Positions 63,216 through 64,000 of a stretch of DNA of 64,000 bases are shown piece after piece. The notes under the pieces were generated by a model. It saw only the letters and a program-made list of their open reading frames with translations. It was not told where the DNA came from and made no database searches. The stretch is from Crotophaga sulcirostris. Taxonomy: Eukaryota > Chordata > Aves > Cuculiformes > Crotophagidae. A program made the translations under genes and the position numbers. The DNA is taken from positions 1,809,194 through 1,873,193 of the forward strand of contig VYZB01000145.1 of NCBI GenBank assembly GCA_013397455.1. The letters are read 5' to 3'. Numbering within the stretch: the first letter of the stretch is position 1; every line of letters starts with the position of its first letter.

Positions 63216-63824
63216 CTCTATGTAAGATGTTCCTGAGTGGTCCAGCAAAGCAGGCTTTGCCCACTTATTCTGAGTATTTGTGCTTCCTTCCTGCTCTTGA
63301 GCCACTCTGTGGTTTTGTTCCAAGTTTGTCCATGCGTGGCTCACTCTGCATTCCTCAGTCTCCAAGTGCGTCTCTAGATACCAAATTTCTCATTTTTCTA
63401 TGAAGAAATAACTAAGGTTTGTTTGAACGAGCTTCCTCCTCCCTCACTTCTGGCAGAATCCTTCTCCTGAGTCCATAGATCTCAGTTACAGCGCGCTCCC
63501 CAACGCTGGCCCGTGCGTGGTCTCACTGCACAAACCCATTGGATCGCGCGCTGTTATTTTTCTTGCTCACACTTTTACCAGTATAGACCCTGGCTGTGTT
63601 CCTCTCCCAAAAGTGGGAATATGTGATACTTCTATTTGGTTGATTGAATTACAGAAATGTGCTTAAAGCAGTAAGATCACCTTCCAGTGTAGGAGAGTCC
63701 TTAGCAAATCCACCAACGCTGTTGTCCTGCCCGTGTCCATTTGCCTCCGTGTGCCTCAGAGCTCGATGAGAAAAACTCGTTCTTCTTCAGCACCTTAAGA
63801 CACCAGGGTCAACCACAAAATTAA

Positions 63825-64000
63825 GCTGAAAGAGGGGAGACTGAGATGAGATCTTGGGAAGCAATGTTTTGCTGTGAGGGTGGGGAGGCCCTGGCCCAGG
63901 TTGCCCAGAGCAGTGGTGGCTGCCCCATCCCTGGAGGTGTTCCAGGCCAGGTTGGATGGGGCTTGGAGCCCCCTGATCCAGTGGGAGGTGTCCTTGCCCG
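63825..64000 (+). mobile_element. CR1 3' fragment, cut by window end
   Basis: Begins near GAAAGAGGGGAGACTGAGAT and reaches GGGAGGTGTCCTTGCCCG at the last base. It is plus-oriented and differs from the 38.65 kb copy at only a handful of sites over about 165 bases. Confidence 0.95.

Larger units (their letters stand above)
34264..64000 (+). other. SLC4A4: SLC4A4 intron 3 (partial, at least 29.7 kb)
   Basis: It begins with donor GTAAGT and runs to the window end. I looked for the next common SLC4A4 exon and for the NBCe1-A alternative first exon and saw neither, so both probably lie downstream. It contains CR1 fragments in both orientations, two minisatellites, an assembly gap and several AT-rich stretches. 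34.3-37.7, 38.9-41.1, 41.3-46.9, 47.0-49.8 and 50.9-55.4 kb have no recognisable gene or repeat other than the short items listed separately. Confidence 0.85.

Overview
This is a vertebrate nuclear window, almost certainly from a bird. It is mostly intron. The short interspersed repeats are fragments of CR1, the dominant avian LINE family, recognisable by the tail motif AGAATCATAGAATGG or its reverse. No prokaryotic operon, CRISPR array, tRNA gene, rRNA gene or intact mobile element was seen.

The one gene I can identify is SLC4A4, the electrogenic sodium-bicarbonate cotransporter NBCe1, read on the + strand. Two coding exons are present. The first (19646-19718) carries the start codon and residues 1-24 of the NBCe1-B/C amino terminus. 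The second (34084-34263) carries the arginine-rich regulatory segment, residues 25-84. They join in phase across a 14,365-base intron with good GT and AG signals at both ends. Everything before 19645 is read as the first intron, with a GC-rich edge at 1-110 that may be the tail of the promoter or untranslated first exon. Everything after 34263 is the next intron, which runs off the window. I looked for the following common exon (starting around ISPAAERIRFILG in mammals) and for the NBCe1-A alternative first exon (MSTENVEG) and found neither.

Layout: 1-19644 is intron 1, with few repeats, two CR1 pieces near 11 kb, one near 16.7 kb, and CpG-rich patches at about 17.0-17.3 kb and 19.1-19.3 kb. 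19719-34083 is intron 2, with a striking fold-back duplication at 19934-20204, an 11-copy GC-rich minisatellite at 22243-22652 and five CR1 copies. 34264-64000 is intron 3, with about a dozen CR1 fragments, minisatellites at 50699-50853 and 58864-59393, an assembly gap at 41188-41262 and AT-rich stretches that may be conserved regulatory DNA.

The most useful observations are these. Residue 49, the PKA-regulated threonine of mammalian NBCe1-B, is proline here. A 42-bp inverted repeat interlocked with a 99-bp direct repeat lies about 0.2 kb after the start-codon exon. Three unrelated minisatellites lie in the introns. No new biological system was found. Most long open frames here are chance products of repeats or GC-rich DNA.
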